From Mycteria americana (Eukaryota; Chordata; Aves; Ciconiiformes; Ciconiidae), in assembly GCF_035582795.1 (NCBI RefSeq), contig NC_134370.1, positions 42,457,501 through 42,521,500 on the forward strand: DNA of 64,000 nt. The letters are read 5' to 3'. The notes under the pieces are model-generated. The model was not told the origin of the DNA. It ran no database searches and saw only the letters and a program-made list of their open reading frames with translations. How positions within the stretch are numbered: the first letter of the stretch is position 1; every line of letters starts with the position of its first letter. This document shows positions 27,901-42,800 of this stretch, in pieces. Position numbers and translations under genes: made by a program.

Positions 27901-30900
27901 CTTGGATAAAGAGGCAATTGCATCCTTCAATACTCAATATGGTTGAAGAATGCAACCAAGGCAAAAATCTAGTCATAAGAAAAGAGTCAGTGGAAATTCT
28001 GCTATCAACTTTGAGCAGGATAAGCTGAACAAACTGTAAGATCCAGTATCCTCTTTCTTTGCTGGCAGTTAATTTGTGACAGTACTATTTTGAAAGTAAA
28101 TTTAGTTTTTCTGTATAACTTTTCCAGGATTCTCTTACCCCTGCTTTATCATGGTTCTGAGAAGGCATGCATTACTGCATATTCATGCAAATATCCAGCA
28201 CTTACTGGTAAATCCTTCTGGGTTTTTTCAGATGTTCAAAATTTCCATCAGTTTTAATATCAGCATTTCTTCTGGTGACTGCTTCTCACTTCCTCCTTCT
28301 ATTCCCGAGTTCAGGGATTCCACATTTTATTTCCTCTTTTTCTTTCTGTTGGGACTTTTTTTTGTGTGGACAGTTCCTGAATTTTTGTATTTTTTTCATT
28401 TACCAAAGTTCTCCCAAGATAATTACCTAAAACTAGGAATTCATAGTTACTCAGTGTTGTGTCCCACCAACTTGATCTCAAACATTCCCTGTACAATTAA
28501 GGCAACTCAATTTAAAATTAATTTTTGAGTAAAACAAATACCTAAATTGCAGCTAAACATGTACCAAACCTTGTGATGCACTTTCAGTGAAGGACACGCT
28601 ATAAAGTGTGCAGAAGTGATAAAAAGATAAGGAAGAGGCTCAAAATACCTTCCCGCAGGACTTCAATCAGCTTAGCCCATCAGTATCATGGAAAGCCAGC
28701 AATAATTCTTATTAAAACCCACTAATAATGTTAATGGGGGGAAAAAAACCCTCTCAAAGTATAGATTTTCCTAGAGCTAAACATATAATATTATGAAGCT
28801 GCAAGCAGTGATTGTAACAAAAGGTGAGGTGCCAGAAGTTTCAAAAAGAAATTGATAAAGCCTTCAAGACCCCATTAAAATCTCCCTGGGAATAATTTGC
28901 AATCTGCTCTACTTCATGGAGACACTGGATTAAGCATCTGAGTGTAAAACTTCATCTAGGGTTTATTTCACTATGTGTTTCCTTCCCCTTCCTCCTCCCA
29001 TTTCAAGCAATGCAGCAGGCACACTTTCTCCATACTACCAGGAGCCCTGTTACTCTGTAACGGACAAGGATTTAACTGATCACAGCATCACACAAATTGC
29101 ACATAAGCCTGTGATCCCGTTGCTAGCATCAGTCAGCACTACACTCTCTAAAACCGAAGTTTGGACTCTGCAGCTTTTAACAGATAGGAGGTCCTCTTAT
29201 CCCACTGTTATTTGGTGCAAAAGCGAGATGACACCCACAGGGCCCTTTCTTTTCCCTTTCCTTCATTACCATCCCTTTTCACAATAACACATTTACACAC
29301 TTTTCTAATCTACCGTCATTTTCACTGGTTTTAATGCTAGGCAACATCACAATTAATTTTTAGCAGTATTGCAAAAGATTCAAGTGGTATTTGCTCATGA
29401 TGGCTCCAGGCATATTATAACATCTATGTTATACAGCCTTTTTCATGGATCATAACCTGTTATTACCATAACACCCTACTGGCTGTAAACCTGCATCCCT
29501 CAAATATGTTTCAATGAGTTGTCAGCTGCATTTCAAAAGCAATCAAACAGTGAATTAGGCACCTAAAAAATAAAAATTTATTATTACGCATCACCTTGGG
29601 AGATAATATGCTTTGGACTCATGAAAGCTGATCATTGTCTTCCACTTCCCTCTTTCATAAAGCAGCTTTATGTGAAGTAGACAAAACCTGCAAGACTGGT
29701 GACAGTCAATAGGATTGCTGCAACCAAAAGGGAGAACTAACAGAGCTCAGAGAAAATACATGCAGGAATGTGCATGCTAAATCATACTGCAACTCTAGCA
29801 TTAAAAAAAGAAAAAAAGGACAGACAAAAAAAAAAAAAAAAAGAGAGAAGCAAGTACAGAGGAGAACTTCAAAGTCAAAACTGGAACTAGAAACCACTTT
29901 TAGAAACTACCAACTTTTCTGTAGCTGTCTATTGTTCTAGAGTGTGACTCAGCAGAACAAAGGCTTTTGTCTTCATTTAGAAATAAGAGTCCATATTGCA
30001 CAGGAAGTGGCAAAAACCTGCTGTCTGTAATGTGACCATAGTTCAAATTGTTTTCACGGGAATGTACCACAGAAAGTCCCCAGCTTTATAGAGACAGTAA
30101 ATCATGACCCTGTTTCACATGAGCTGATGAGACCAGGATAAGACTCTAGTTTTCCTGTAAGCATAGAGAAGCAGTCAATGGAAAAATAGAAATTTGTAGA
30201 AAAAAGATGAGTGAGATGGTCACAGTGGAGAGCATTCAATTTTTTACTTGCATTTAATGAATCTACAAATACCTTTATTTATAAATTAAACAGTGAACAC
30301 TGAAAGAACACTCTGAGAAGGACAGGGGTACATGACAAAGTCTCTGCTACCACTACTATCCAACGCTGTGTAACAGTCACTATAAAAAAAATGGCAGCAG
30401 GTTTAAGACTAACATCTATATTTGAAATATTTGTACTTCCCTTTTTATATCATACCTGTCACAGGCGTAAATGTTAAAGAAGGCTGAAAGGGGAACATGA
30501 ACATAAAATAGTTTTTAAATCATCAATTTTTTTAAAAAAAACTTTTTTTAACAGTACCAAGGGATGCTACTAATCACTTGGATGTGATCAGACCAAGAGG
30601 CTGTAGTTTATAGCATTTTTAAAGTTAAACATCATGTAACAGAAAAAACAAGCAAGCAATATGTTCATTTAAGGACAGATTTTTCTGTTCATGCACACAC
30701 CACAGTATCTGTGTTTGTACTAGTTTCTGTCACTCTCCCTTCTTCTCCAAGCATTCCCATATCTTCAATCATCAGTGAAATTTCTGATGGAAATACAGCA
30801 TTATTCTACATACAGAAATTACCTGCTATCATGCAAAGAAGCATACTTTCCATTAAGAAGTGTATGTTTTTTCTACTATATAAAAGTTAATTTTCTTTTT

Positions 30901-31362
30901 CTTAGTGAAGTAACGTTTATCCTCAGTTTGGTAAAATAAAGCTCCAACTACTTCCATGCACTTTATTATTTTGTTTTTCTTAAAAACGTTAGTGCACATA
31001 TCACAAGTTTTTGCTTGTTTGCAGAGTGAGGAGTAGGAGTGTAGTACACAAGTAAGCCCTGCCTATGAATGTTACAGCTGTGAAACACGTTATAAATAAA
31101 ACCATATGCTCTTGGAATAAATTTTCATCTTTCCCCCTTTGCTGCATGGTGAAGGAAGTGCTGGAGTAGACCTCAATGCAGGAGTGAGAGCCTGCAAACA
31201 CACATACATAAAGGTTTGCAGAGAAACTGATAAATAACAAAATAATTTCTCTAATTGTTCTGCAGGATGAATGCATAAGACACTTTATTTTAACAAGAAT
31301 TTTAACTTCATTTTTAACTAATTAAAAAATTAATTTTTAACTTCATTTTAACAAGAATTTGC

Positions 31363-33044
31363 TTCAGTCTCCTCTGGCAACCACTCTCCTCACCCCTCCA
31401 CAGTCAATGGACAACATCTTGGGGACCAGGGGGGTGAAGCCCCTCCCACTGTAAGGGAAGATCAGGTTTGTGACCACCTGAGGAACCTGAACATATATAA
31501 GTCTATGGGACCTGATGAGATGCATCCCAGAGTCCTGAGGGAACTGGCTGATGTAGCTGCCAAGCCACTCTCCATGATATTTGAAGTCATGGCAGTCAGG
31601 TGAAGTCCCTGGTGACTGGAAGAAGGGAAACATTGTGCCCATCTTTAAAAAGGGTAGAAAGGATGACCCTGGGAACTACCAACCTGTCAGCCTCACCTCT
31701 GTGCCTGGGAAGATCATGGAACAGATCCTCCTAGAAGCTATGCTAAAGCACATGGAGGACAGGGAGGTGATTCAAGACAGCCAACATGGCTTTACCAAGG
31801 GCAAGTCCTGCCTGACCAACCTAGTGGCTTTCTACGAGGGAGTTATCACATCAGTGGACAAGAGAAAAGCAATGGATGTCATCTATCTGGACTTCTGTAA
31901 AGCCTTTGACATGGTCTCCCACAACATCCTTCTCTCTAAATTGGAGAGATACAGACTTGATGGGTGGACTGCTCAGTGGATAAGGAATTGATTGGATGGT
32001 CACATCCGGAGGGTAGCGGTCAATAGCTCAATGTCCAGGTGGAGATCAGTGACAAGTGGTGTCCCTCAGGGGTCCATACTGGGACCAGTGCTGTTCAATA
32101 TTTTCATCAATGGCATTGACAGCGAGATCGAGTGCACCCTCAGCAAGTTTGCAGATGACACCAAGCTGAGAGGTGCAGTTGACACGCCAGAAGGGCGGGA
32201 TGTCATCCAGAGGGACCTGGACAAGCTGGAGAAGTGGGCCTGTGTGAACCTCATGAGGTTCAACAAGGCCAAGTACAGGGTCCTACACCCGGGTCAGGGC
32301 AATCCTCGGTTTCAATAAAGGCTGGGGGATGATGTGATCAAGAGCAGACCTGCGGAAAAGGACTTGGGGGTACTGATGGATGAAAAGCTGGACATGAGCC
32401 AACAATGTGCGCTCGCAGCCCAGAAGGCCAACCGTATCCTGGGCTGCATCAACAGAAGCGTGGCCAGCAGGTCAAGGGAGGTGATTCTGCCCCTGTGCTC
32501 TGGTGAGACCCCACCTGGAGTACTGCATCCAGCTCTGGAGCCCTTGGCACAAGAAGGACATGGAGCTGTTGGAGCAGGTCCAGAGGAGGGACACGAAAAT
32601 GATCCGAGGGCTGGAGCACCTCTCCTATGAGGACAGGCTGAGAGAGTTGGGGTTGTTCAGCCTGGAGAAGAGAAGGCTGCGGGGAGACCTTATAGCAGCC
32701 TTCCAGTACTTAAAGGGGGCCTATAGGAAAGATGGAGAGAGACTTTTTAGCAAGGCCTGTTGTGACAGGACAAGGAGCAATGGTTTTAAACTAAGGGAGG
32801 GCAGATTTAGACTGGATTTAAGAAAGAAATTTTTTACAATGAGGGTGGTGAGGCCCTGGAACAGGTTGCCCAGAGAGGTAGTGGAGGCCCCATCCCTGGA
32901 AACATTCAAGGTCAGGTTGGATGGGGCTCTGAGCAACCTGATCTAGTTAAAGATGTCGCTGCTCTTGCAGGGGGGTTGGACTAGATGACCTGTAAAGGTC
33001 CCTTCCAAGCCAAAGCATTCTATGATTCTAAGAATTATATGATT
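31363..33044 (+). mobile_element. CR1 LINE, 5'-truncated, 3' half of the reverse transcriptase ORF
   Basis: The translated reading frame carries the CR1 reverse transcriptase: [58 protein letters not shown] and the catalytic FADD. It is followed by the thumb and C-terminal part ending DGALSNLI. The copy then has the CR1 3' UTR and ends in short imperfect attctatgattct-type repeats. Breaks seen: a frameshift near 31583, TGA at 31989-31991 where Trp is expected, TAA at 32316-32318, and a frameshift near 32499. The ORF1 part and 5' end are missing, as in most CR1 copies. The small number of breaks suggests a moderately young copy. Confidence 0.93.
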
Positions 33045-36000
33045 TGGTTTCCTCTCTTATTTTCTCACTTGAAACAGTTGTGAATTGGTGTTAACTGGTA
33101 CCTGTGATAGATGTTTGATGTTTTAGGGTCTGTCTAATACTTCGATGATTTTCAGAGCACATACCTCATGATGATGGGGAGAAAAAAGCATCAATCCACT
33201 GTGCTAGTAAAGATAACTGAATTAATAACAGATTTAATCTAGAGTTTGTTAGAAAGTTCTGTAGTTTGACCTACTAGTTAAAGACTTTACTGATGCACTG
33301 TGTAGCACTCCTCAGAAAAGCTATGAAACCAAACAAGCCATTTTGTTAATTCATTGTCAACATTTTGTAAAATATGCCTCTGACATGCCATGGTAACAAC
33401 TTCTTTTACTGAAACCATGTTGTTCTTTTTTCCTTTCTTATTTTCTTTTAAAATACGTGCTTTGGTGACAAAAGAAGACTAACACAGAACGTGGTGAACA
33501 AAGGTGAACTATCTCATTTCTCTCTTGTATCAAGAATTCCTTTAGTGATCTAAAACATACCAAAGGCAAAGGGCCATAACTCCTTTCAGTGTAATATGAA
33601 TCTATTTAATTTCCAATTCTGAGTTATGCAATTATCTCTCCCGTGAGCAGTCTTCTTTCCTTGGCTAGTATTAGGTACCGTGTAGATATATAAAGCTGAC
33701 TATGTGTTACCATCATGGTATTTTTCTCCTATCCTTTTGCATCTCACCTGCTATTAAAGTTGCCCTTAATCAAAAGGGCAACAACGAAAGCAACACTTCC
33801 TAAATGCTGCAGTTCCGTAATGATGGAAAAATTAATATTGGGAAAGCAAATCAGCAAGCCTAAAAAGTCAGGTTATTCAAACGTGTAAGAAGGATAGCAG
33901 GAAACACCTCACAGTCTGACAACAAACAGTCACAGCATTATATAGGGGAAAGTGCTTCTGTAGATTAATACAAATACATTTAGCAAATGCTGTGTATTTT
34001 ACTAAAGGTTATGCTACAGCTCCATGTTCTTTACCATCTATAACTGAGCTCGTTTGCAGAACTAGAGAGCGGAAAAGCATCAGACAGGCTTTCTTGTCTC
34101 AAAATCAAGTCCTAATTGAACCTTCCTATCCTACCCTCAGTGTTTATCTGTGTGGTAAGCATTAACCTACATTTGCAGAGGTCGAGATACCGATAAAGAG
34201 CAGTTAAGCTTTCCTCAAAGCTGAAAACGGCACTGGCATACAAACCACATTCACACTACAGAGTTTGCAAGTCCATGTTCTGACACTACTTGTTGTTAGA
34301 CTACTGTCCATTAGCAACAGGGTTTTTTGCTTGGTTTTCAAGCAACTTCCTTGCCTGGTATTCAGATATACCTAAAATATAATCACTAACAGAAAACAGC
34401 ATGAAATGGCTAAAAAAATTAAAGCTGTGTACATTTGTAAAGCTTCACCCACAATCAGTACGTTGTTTCATGTGGCTTCAACTGTATCACATTCTGGATG
34501 TCTTACCTGTTTTATTTCTTTTATCACACATTCTTTCATTTTGCATCCTGTCTCTCATCTCAGACTTTCCAAAGGATTTAGACATGCAACCAAGTAGGCA
34601 TAGCACGTGTTCTGAAAGCACAGATAAATTAAGAAAGCCATACCTGATTGCATATGGCCTCTCTTTGCCATAATTTATCCAAGTTCCATAAATTAGAGCA
34701 TGCATATCATGCATGCAATTTTCGACATACTATCAAGTATACAACTTAAAAACCTGGTTCCCCAGTCTCTTTGTTTACTTGTAAGAAGGTAAGTCACTGC
34801 TATAAAATATTAATGCTCAAAAGGTATCACAGTGGAAAAAAAAAATTGGTTCCTTGAAAGTTATTGACAGATCAGCTGCCAGAGGATGAAAAAAATACCA
34901 GATGGAATAGAAAAAAAAAAATTCCTTGCCATTAGTACATCATACCAAATGCTGCATTCAAAAGCCAAACTCTCCCCTCCTCCTGCCACAACAAACCATT
35001 TCTTGGAAAATTTTTTATGCCTTTTTCAACTATTGATGGTGACTATCGACAATAGCTAAATCTGATAAAGACAAAAAAAAAAGGCAGAAATACTGATCTC
35101 ATAAAATGTTGCCTAGACTTATCTGCCTTGCAAATCCCATTAAAAAAGAAAATGCAGGTACTCACTGAAAATTGAACCTTAAACCCCACAAACTGCTGTA
35201 ACACCTAGTATCTTTGACATTTGACTTTACAGCAAAATACAAGTACTGCCAGGGTGACACACACACACAAAAAAAGTAGGGAGATATCATTTATGGCTAA
35301 AGGCAACACAACAGAAAGGAACAAACACTAATTGGAAAGAAACCAAGTATGTATCTCATTGCCTATAAACACACACACATATCAGCAGCACAGTTTCACT
35401 GCCAGAAGATTTATGAGGGCTTAAAAAATACAAAGCCAAAACCCTTAAAACCGGTATCGATATAAACCCCAGTTCAGGCCAGCAAGGCACCTGAAAATCC
35501 TGCTTAGATTGGTTCCAAAACCCCAGGCTACCACACCATTTCTGAGCACCTATGAGACGTGAAAGCTAACCATTACCCCTAATGAACTTCTAACTGAAGC
35601 TGTTCACAAGGAACCGTCAAACTTCTTCCCCATGGGATTACTACAGCATTTTACCACCTCCTAAGGGTTTAAAAAAAAAAAAAAGAACTGATGTGTTACA
35701 CTTATTTTCCAAATATCTGATGGTCTACTTCTTCCACAGTATCTGAAGCAGAAAACGTGGCATTGTGACTGTTATCATCAGAGAGGAGAGAGCTAGAAAA
35801 ACCGCACATAATTCTAAAGAACGAAGGGGCAAAAACTTCGAGGAGTTGAAGTTTAAAAAGTGCTACCTCTTTTGCTTGCCAAAATTATGACCTTTCACAG
35901 TATTTTAAGCAGTACACAAATTAAGACTAGAATACCCTTCTGGAAGCATTTTGACTGCATTACAGATACATAATTTATTAGTCTACCTTTTTCCAACCTT

Positions 36001-37738
36001 ACAGATGCTAACCTTGCCACAGTCCTGCAGCACAAGCATGATGCAAACAGACTTACACTGACATCTAAAGGTATCTATTATGTGATGCCTTATGAAAATG
36101 TTTGGGAAGTACTAGCACCCTATAAAGTGCTAACAATATAGAGATTAAGAAATGTCAATTTTTATACCCAGGAGGAGACAAATTCTCACTCTCTCTCAAA
36201 CATGAGATATTTTTAAAAGTTTAAGATTCCACACCATACCACAAAGAGATTATAACCTCCTGTAAATGCAAAGGAATATTGACATACAAAATATTAAAAG
36301 TTACCAGAAATTTGTATTTCTGAAGTTTAAGCAAGGATTTACTTGGTAAATTACATGAGCTGAAGTGCAAGTATGGGAAAGGACACTGAGGCCCTAGGAA
36401 TTTCAATTCAGTCAGTATTTAATTCTTCCAATGATCCTTTGCAGATGAATTAAAAATATTCAAAACCCAAACTTGAGGCAGCTTTCCTTGATTCAGTAAG
36501 AATTACATGGCATTTTCTTCAGAGTAGAAAATTAAGCTCTTGCATAGACAATTCTATCTTATGGAAATGACCAACCTTTTCAATCGAGTTGGGCATAAAA
36601 TCTAAAAGTAGTTCACCTATTTGAAAACAAGTTATCATTTCAAAGTTAATTTTTTTGCCTGCTTCTAAGTTGTCTTTAAGCATAATATACATTATAAAAA
36701 GCAAATGTTTGTTTCAAGCTTACTTTTGCAACAAGCGTGCCTTAATTCAGCATAGATGAAAGGGGGTTTGATCAATGTTCCAAAATACACTTCCTACTGG
36801 TGAGAAAAGGATATGCAAGCACCCAGCAAATCTACTCTTTTATGCTTTACAAAGTCGTACACCACTTTCTTGTTCTGCAGTCACTTAACAGCCTGCAAGA
36901 GACTTAAACCACTTGCTGTCTGCACATAGTTCATTTAATAAAATTTACTTTCCTAAATTTCCACAGGCAGCTACCCTGTTCTCCCTGAAGTATAAATCCA
37001 ATGAGAAGAGATCAATAAATCCTTCTTGATGTAGAGGTATACACTTATCCTCTCATACCTGTCCTTACAGAGGAGCACCAATCAGCCACATTTCAGTCCA
37101 TTTGTATTTTTAAAGCATTACTTTTGGGAATAGACTTGGAGGCTACTGGTGCAACAGGACTTACTCTGGAAAGCCTTATTTGCATACCCCTTGTTCTTGT
37201 GAATAAATCAAGTGAAAGGATAGCTTTAATCCCTTTAAATAAGGCAATATGTTCTTTACATTTTTAATCATTTGTAGCAACTGAGTCCATTGCTGTAACA
37301 TAGGGTGCTTCATCAACTAAGTCAAAGTCGCCCAATCACAACTTCATTTCTCACCTAGCCTATTCCATTTCTTAAATGAAATAAGCTTTGGGACTGTGAG
37401 ACTGCTTGCTTACCCTGTTGGACAGCAGTGGAATGGGAAAACAACTGAAACGTAACCAACATTCAAGCCCACCAATCACCCACCTGACAACTGCTAATAA
37501 GCTACTAACTAGTGTTTTAAATCTTCTTTCCATCAAGTTTTACATATGTGAGGACTTCTCATCTGGATTGAGATAACTCATCATTTCAAAGATTAAAATT
37601 TCAGTATTCAATCAATAAAATAAGGTGCAAAGGCAAAGCCCAAAACACCTTTGGGGCAAATGGGAGATGTTTGAAGTTTACTACATTCAACTGCTATACT
37701 TTTATTAGGTAGTCCAGCCATTACAAATGATATTAATT

Positions 37739-37757
37739 AAAAAAAAAAAAAAAAAAG
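37739..37757. repeat. Poly-A tract
   Basis: A run of about 18 A within intron 4 with no recognisable element attached. Confidence 0.9.
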
Positions 37758-39850
37758 TGAAGCAGTACTTAAAGTTGTTCTGCAAACCACATGTGAATAA
37801 GTTCTCAACCCCTCAAAACATTACTAGATGAAGAACTGATGACAGATACTAAAACAGCTGCTAAAGAAAACAGAAATTCAGATAAATGAACCGAAGACCC
37901 AAAGATATTTGGCAAGTATCACATGTGACTTTTATAATAAAGCTCAGCCAGTATTTATGGTTTTCAAACAAACTATTAAGGTACATGACAAACGCAAGAC
38001 CTTACCTCCAGGCATGCTATTTGGCACAGCACGCTTATTCACACAGACTTCAACCTCTGCTCCTGGTCATCTGATCTAGGCACAAGTCAGGTGAGCACAC
38101 ACCATCATCTACTAGCTCTTGGGAAACTTGTGTGGGTCAGAACAGCAGAGCAGGTCATATGACTACAAGTCTTGGAACAGAGTTTGTTCTGTCAAACATA
38201 CCACCAACATTAACCAACTCTTAAAGACAACTCTGAAAATACTTCCAGACAATACTGGAAATAACAGTAAACCTGAAGAAAGCAGTATTATCAGTAACTT
38301 CTGAAATAGTGCGTTACAAAGCCAGATTCTGTCTTGAAATGAGGGGAGAACTACACTAGTCAGTTAAAGTTTATGAGGGCTTTTTTTTTTTTTTAATGAG
38401 TAGAGTCACAGGAGACCCACACAGCGCTTTGAGTATCTCTGGGAAGGTGGATTTAGCAGGGCATTCAAATCCTAAGGAAGAGCAAGGCAACCAACAGTAA
38501 ATGCAGGCTTCTAAGGTAACGCAGGTAAATCCAAAACACCATGCAGCTAAAATACTAACAGGATATGATAATATTCGGGATGGAAATTATAGAAGAAAAA
38601 GGCCACCGTTCTCAGCTTCTCTGACAATATAAGCCACCGCCAGTGCTGTCTGGTCTTTTCTGCTACTACACCCCCGCAACCTAATTTCAGTTGGGCTGAC
38701 ACAGCTACCTGCTGGCCACGCAGGGAAGAGGATTAAGGAACTGACACAGGTTTTAATCTGGTAAAGAACAGAGAACAGGCAGAGAGAGAGGGGACAGAGG
38801 AAACATGCCTGTATCCTAAGTTTCAGTCAGCTTCAACTGACACAACTGCAAATTTCTAAACAGAGAGGGGGTTCACATCTCTCTCAGGTTTGCTCAGCTC
38901 TAGAGCCCACACAGCCACAGACTAAACCAGACCAACCTGCTGACACAAACACAAACCTTTTTAGTTGTGGGATTTTTCCCCTAGTGTTAGTTTTCAGCCA
39001 CATCAGTGAGCTGACCCATCTCACATCTTTACAGCTGAGAAAGTGCATTGCCATGCTTCTGCAAAATAAAAATCTATACCATCTACATCATCTCACCTGA
39101 TGGCACAGGAAAAGAAACAGAACTTAGTTTCTACAAACAGTGTCTGAGGGTTAAGTTATTCCTGAGAGCTTTTTAATACAAGAGCATACCATACATTCTT
39201 GGAAATTACGATACCAAGTGTGAAAACCTGACTGCAAGCTCAATGCAAATTTTATGTTTCACTCAGTGGAGCCAAAAATCTCATTAAGTTTAAATTTTTT
39301 TTTCCCCCTGCTCTAATCCAGATGTGGACTGCAAAAACAACTCAAAAGTTTGCAGACATATCCGTTGGAGGTAAAGATAATCTTTATAAAGAATGGTCTC
39401 AATTACAGGGTGTGAGTAGCCAGCAGCTTAATAGCTGCCGGTATTTTAGCTGCTAAAAACCCCTAGAAATCACAAAAACCCATGTAGTCTAGAGGTACTG
39501 CCTAAGCTATGAGAATATATTAAAATGCACATAGCATTAAAAAACATGTGTTCCAGTGAAGACTTCTGTCTGCCTATATGATTGCAACACTAATTAAAAA
39601 AAAAATCCCAAAGCAAGCAATTAAATGTTAAGACTGCTTGCAAACCTGCAGCACTTTTGAAAAGTTTTCAACTCTATAAAAGCAATAGTTTGAGTTGTAG
39701 ATTTCACATCAAAACGAAGGCTATAAAGTCAAAGTCAGCCTACAGTCACCTTCACGCATTTCTCTCCCAAGTATACTGAGCAGGTGAGGCAACAGGAAAG
39801 GAGGGAGAGCTATTCTAAATGCATTTCTAATGCTAAATTCTAAATGCATT

Positions 39851-39890
39851 CCCCCCCCCCCCCAAAAAAAAAAAAAACAAAAAAAAAACC
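39851..39890. repeat. Poly-C / poly-A compound run with flanking 14-bp duplication
   Basis: Thirteen C are followed by 13 A, one C and a further A run. Just before it, attctaaatgcatt occurs twice (39812-39825 and 39837-39850), a short direct duplication probably from replication slippage. Confidence 0.9.
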
Positions 39891-42800
39891 AAGAGCAAAA
39901 CTTCAAACAAAAAAGGGTTTTACTTAAAGGGAGAGGCAAGATGTACATTATCATTGTTTCCCAAAAATCAACCATCAAAACTATTTTAGATTCAGGATCT
40001 AAAAATTCAAGTCTGATATAAATGCCTTAACTAGACTTACTGAAGAATAAGGTCTTAAGTAGCACATCCAAGCTTCTTAAAACACAGAAACCATCAGCTC
40101 CTTAAATGCGTGTCCCATGACACACAAATAAAGACGTTTCAGAATTGCTCAGTTTGGTCACATTTTGTGGCAGGGAACTTTTTTTTCTTTATGCTCACAG
40201 CAGAGCACAGCTTTGTAAAGATTTCTCTATCTAAACACAATCCCTGGACAGTAACAAAGACTGTTTGCTGTTGGGAAAAACTGATAGGTATCTGTATTTA
40301 TTGTTGAGATAAACAAATTTTAGAGCATTTATTTGTTCTGTTCCAAGTACATCCTGTGTTCAAATACCATCACCTTTATTATTTAGAAAAAACCTAATGT
40401 GTGCATACACACATGGGCTCATGTTTAGCTGATCCAGTATTCCTGGGGTCCCATTCTCTATTCTGAGATACACTACTGGAATGACCTAGAGAGGATAAAC
40501 AAGCATTAAATAAAGTTCTGTGGTCAAGTCCCCTGGTATTGAAGCACCCTGCCAACCACCACAGGCAGTAGGAACAGGAAGAGAAGCATGTCCAGGTTGC
40601 AGTAATTACAAATAGCCAGATCAGGCTGAGTTAAATGTGTCAACACACAAAAGCAGCACTGCCTTACATGTCAGAACTTACTTTTTTTTAAAACCCTTTC
40701 AGCTAAATCAGCACAATCTGCTGCCAGTTTAATGTGCAGGTGCTCTGAATCTCCTCTGGGACTAGACAGGAAACCTAAGCTTAGAATTCAAACCAGATTC
40801 ATGAGCATTTCTTTGCTCATATGTTTCAATCACTTGCACAGCCCCTGTGCTGCTCTCCTGTCCTTGCTAGAAGTGCATAACGTACCAGTAAGTTTGTGGG
40901 CCACATGGTGAACTGAAGATCACACTACTGAACCTGCTAAAAATAACTCCCCTGCCTTTTGGGGGGGAAGGGGGCAGGGGGGCATTATTGTTGTCTCACA
41001 GACAGTTGTGCTGATACAGCTGACTTGCTGGAGGTAGGGCAGAACAAGTAATAGGGACTGCTGGAAGAAATGTTTCTGCAACGTTACCAGGCACTAAAAA
41101 GAGATGCTGTGATGGAGTGAGACCCCCTCTGCAGGGTTTCCGCTTAAGAGCTATCATCCTAATCTGGCCAAAGGATCTAATGCAGGTTCCCCTGCAGTGG
41201 GAATCAGCTGCCCCACTCCCTCCAAGTCTGAAGACAAAAGGCAGCATACTTTCCTCTTCCAACATTGTATCTTGCTTTTTTTCTTCTGTTTTACTCTGAG
41301 ATCTGTCAAATCAAAGTTTCAGCTTTCTACCAGAGCCAGGCAGTGTTGACTGACAACAATAAAACGCAAAGTAGCCCTTTATCTAATATACATTCTATTT
41401 CATCCTCCTTTTCAAACCTCTCATGCTCACACACAGAAACAAATCCTCACATTTGTCAGATGAAGAGGGTCACTGGAATGAGTGTGGTAGCCTGTTTGAC
41501 TTTTGATAGGCTTTCAATGTGTTCAACTAATAACTGCAAAACAAGTCCATTATAAGCACTCTAGATATAAAGAAACACCTAAAAATAGGCTAAGTCAAAC
41601 ACACACTTAAGAATACACATGGTCTACTTTGATTTTTTTTCCTGATGTGCAATTCCAGCTCCAGTAGCCTTTTTTTAAAAAGTACTCCCTAAAAAGGGAT
41701 GCTATACCTGAGCTGCAGAAGGCAGAGAACATGTAACAACTTCACCTGCTTTAAAGGCTGACATAGCGGTTTCAGTGACAGCTGAACAGACAAGCATGTG
41801 CTGCTTCTCCTTAGACTGCTGCTCCCAGATGTGTAGTCCCATCCTGTCCTTTCTGCCTGCTTTGTCATGCTTGTCAGACCACTCCACGAGCTAATCCAAC
41901 TCCTTGACTGAGCAAAAACCACCCCATACTTCTATATATCTCTATTATCTATATATCTATCTCCCCTCACTGGATTGGTGAGTCAGATCAACTCACAGGA
42001 GGGTATGAAACGCTGCAGTGGAAGGTAAGAGGCGGAGCTGACACCAGCAGTGGGAGGTAGGGACAGGATGCCATTCACTGAACCACAGGTGAAATTCACA
42101 GCCAGAAGCAAAACAGAGAACAGCTCATCATAACTGTTAGGTTACAGCTAAGGAGAGCTGTATTCTGTTCAACTGCATTGTGCAAACAGCTCTTCCACAA
42201 GCAAGGGCAGAGGGTTTCACTACAGAGTAAGACACCCCGCATTTCAGCTGCAGCACTGATAATTCAGCTACCTGGATTATTCCAGGCAATGGCCTCTCGC
42301 ACTTCTGTCAGAGTGTATTGCCCAATTTTACCAACACAGATCCCTCTACTATCACAACCTCAGTCAGTACTAGGATACTTTGGTGTCAAACAAGTGACAG
42401 ATTTTTAAAGGACCACATTAATATCAACAGCTGGTCTCATGCAAAACTAATAACTACTTGTATTTCCAGAAAGCACAAATATTTGCACGGTGTGACCTCA
42501 GCTCCTAAGGTCTCATAAGTAACTAACAAATCAGTGTACATGTTTACACTAGACATTTTAGATATGTTAGGTAATGAGAGCAAACTCAAAGCCTGGATAA
42601 GCCCTGCTAAGACTGCTTGGAACTGGAACTACAAAATTCAGAATTTATCATCATGCTATCCAAAAATAAACACAATCACTCAGCTAGAACTTGGAACTCA
42701 TGAAAAATTATCAGACTTGTGCCTTCCTAATTTACATTACAAAGCCTCCCTACGTAAATACAGTCCTATTTTACTTGTATCTTCTCATCAGCTTGTATTA

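Larger units (their letters stand above)
11291..31362. other. Intronic stretch with simple repeats only
   Basis: Twenty kilobases between the old CR1 piece and the younger CR1. Apart from the listed simple repeats, the segment 15371-15430 (aaatcctggcctcactgaag, then gaaattttgccaatagcttc) resembles an old palindromic amniote repeat, too short to name. The longest accidental frames (135 codons at 18656-19063 plus, 156 codons at 26954-26484 minus) show no recognisable family. Confidence 0.5.
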
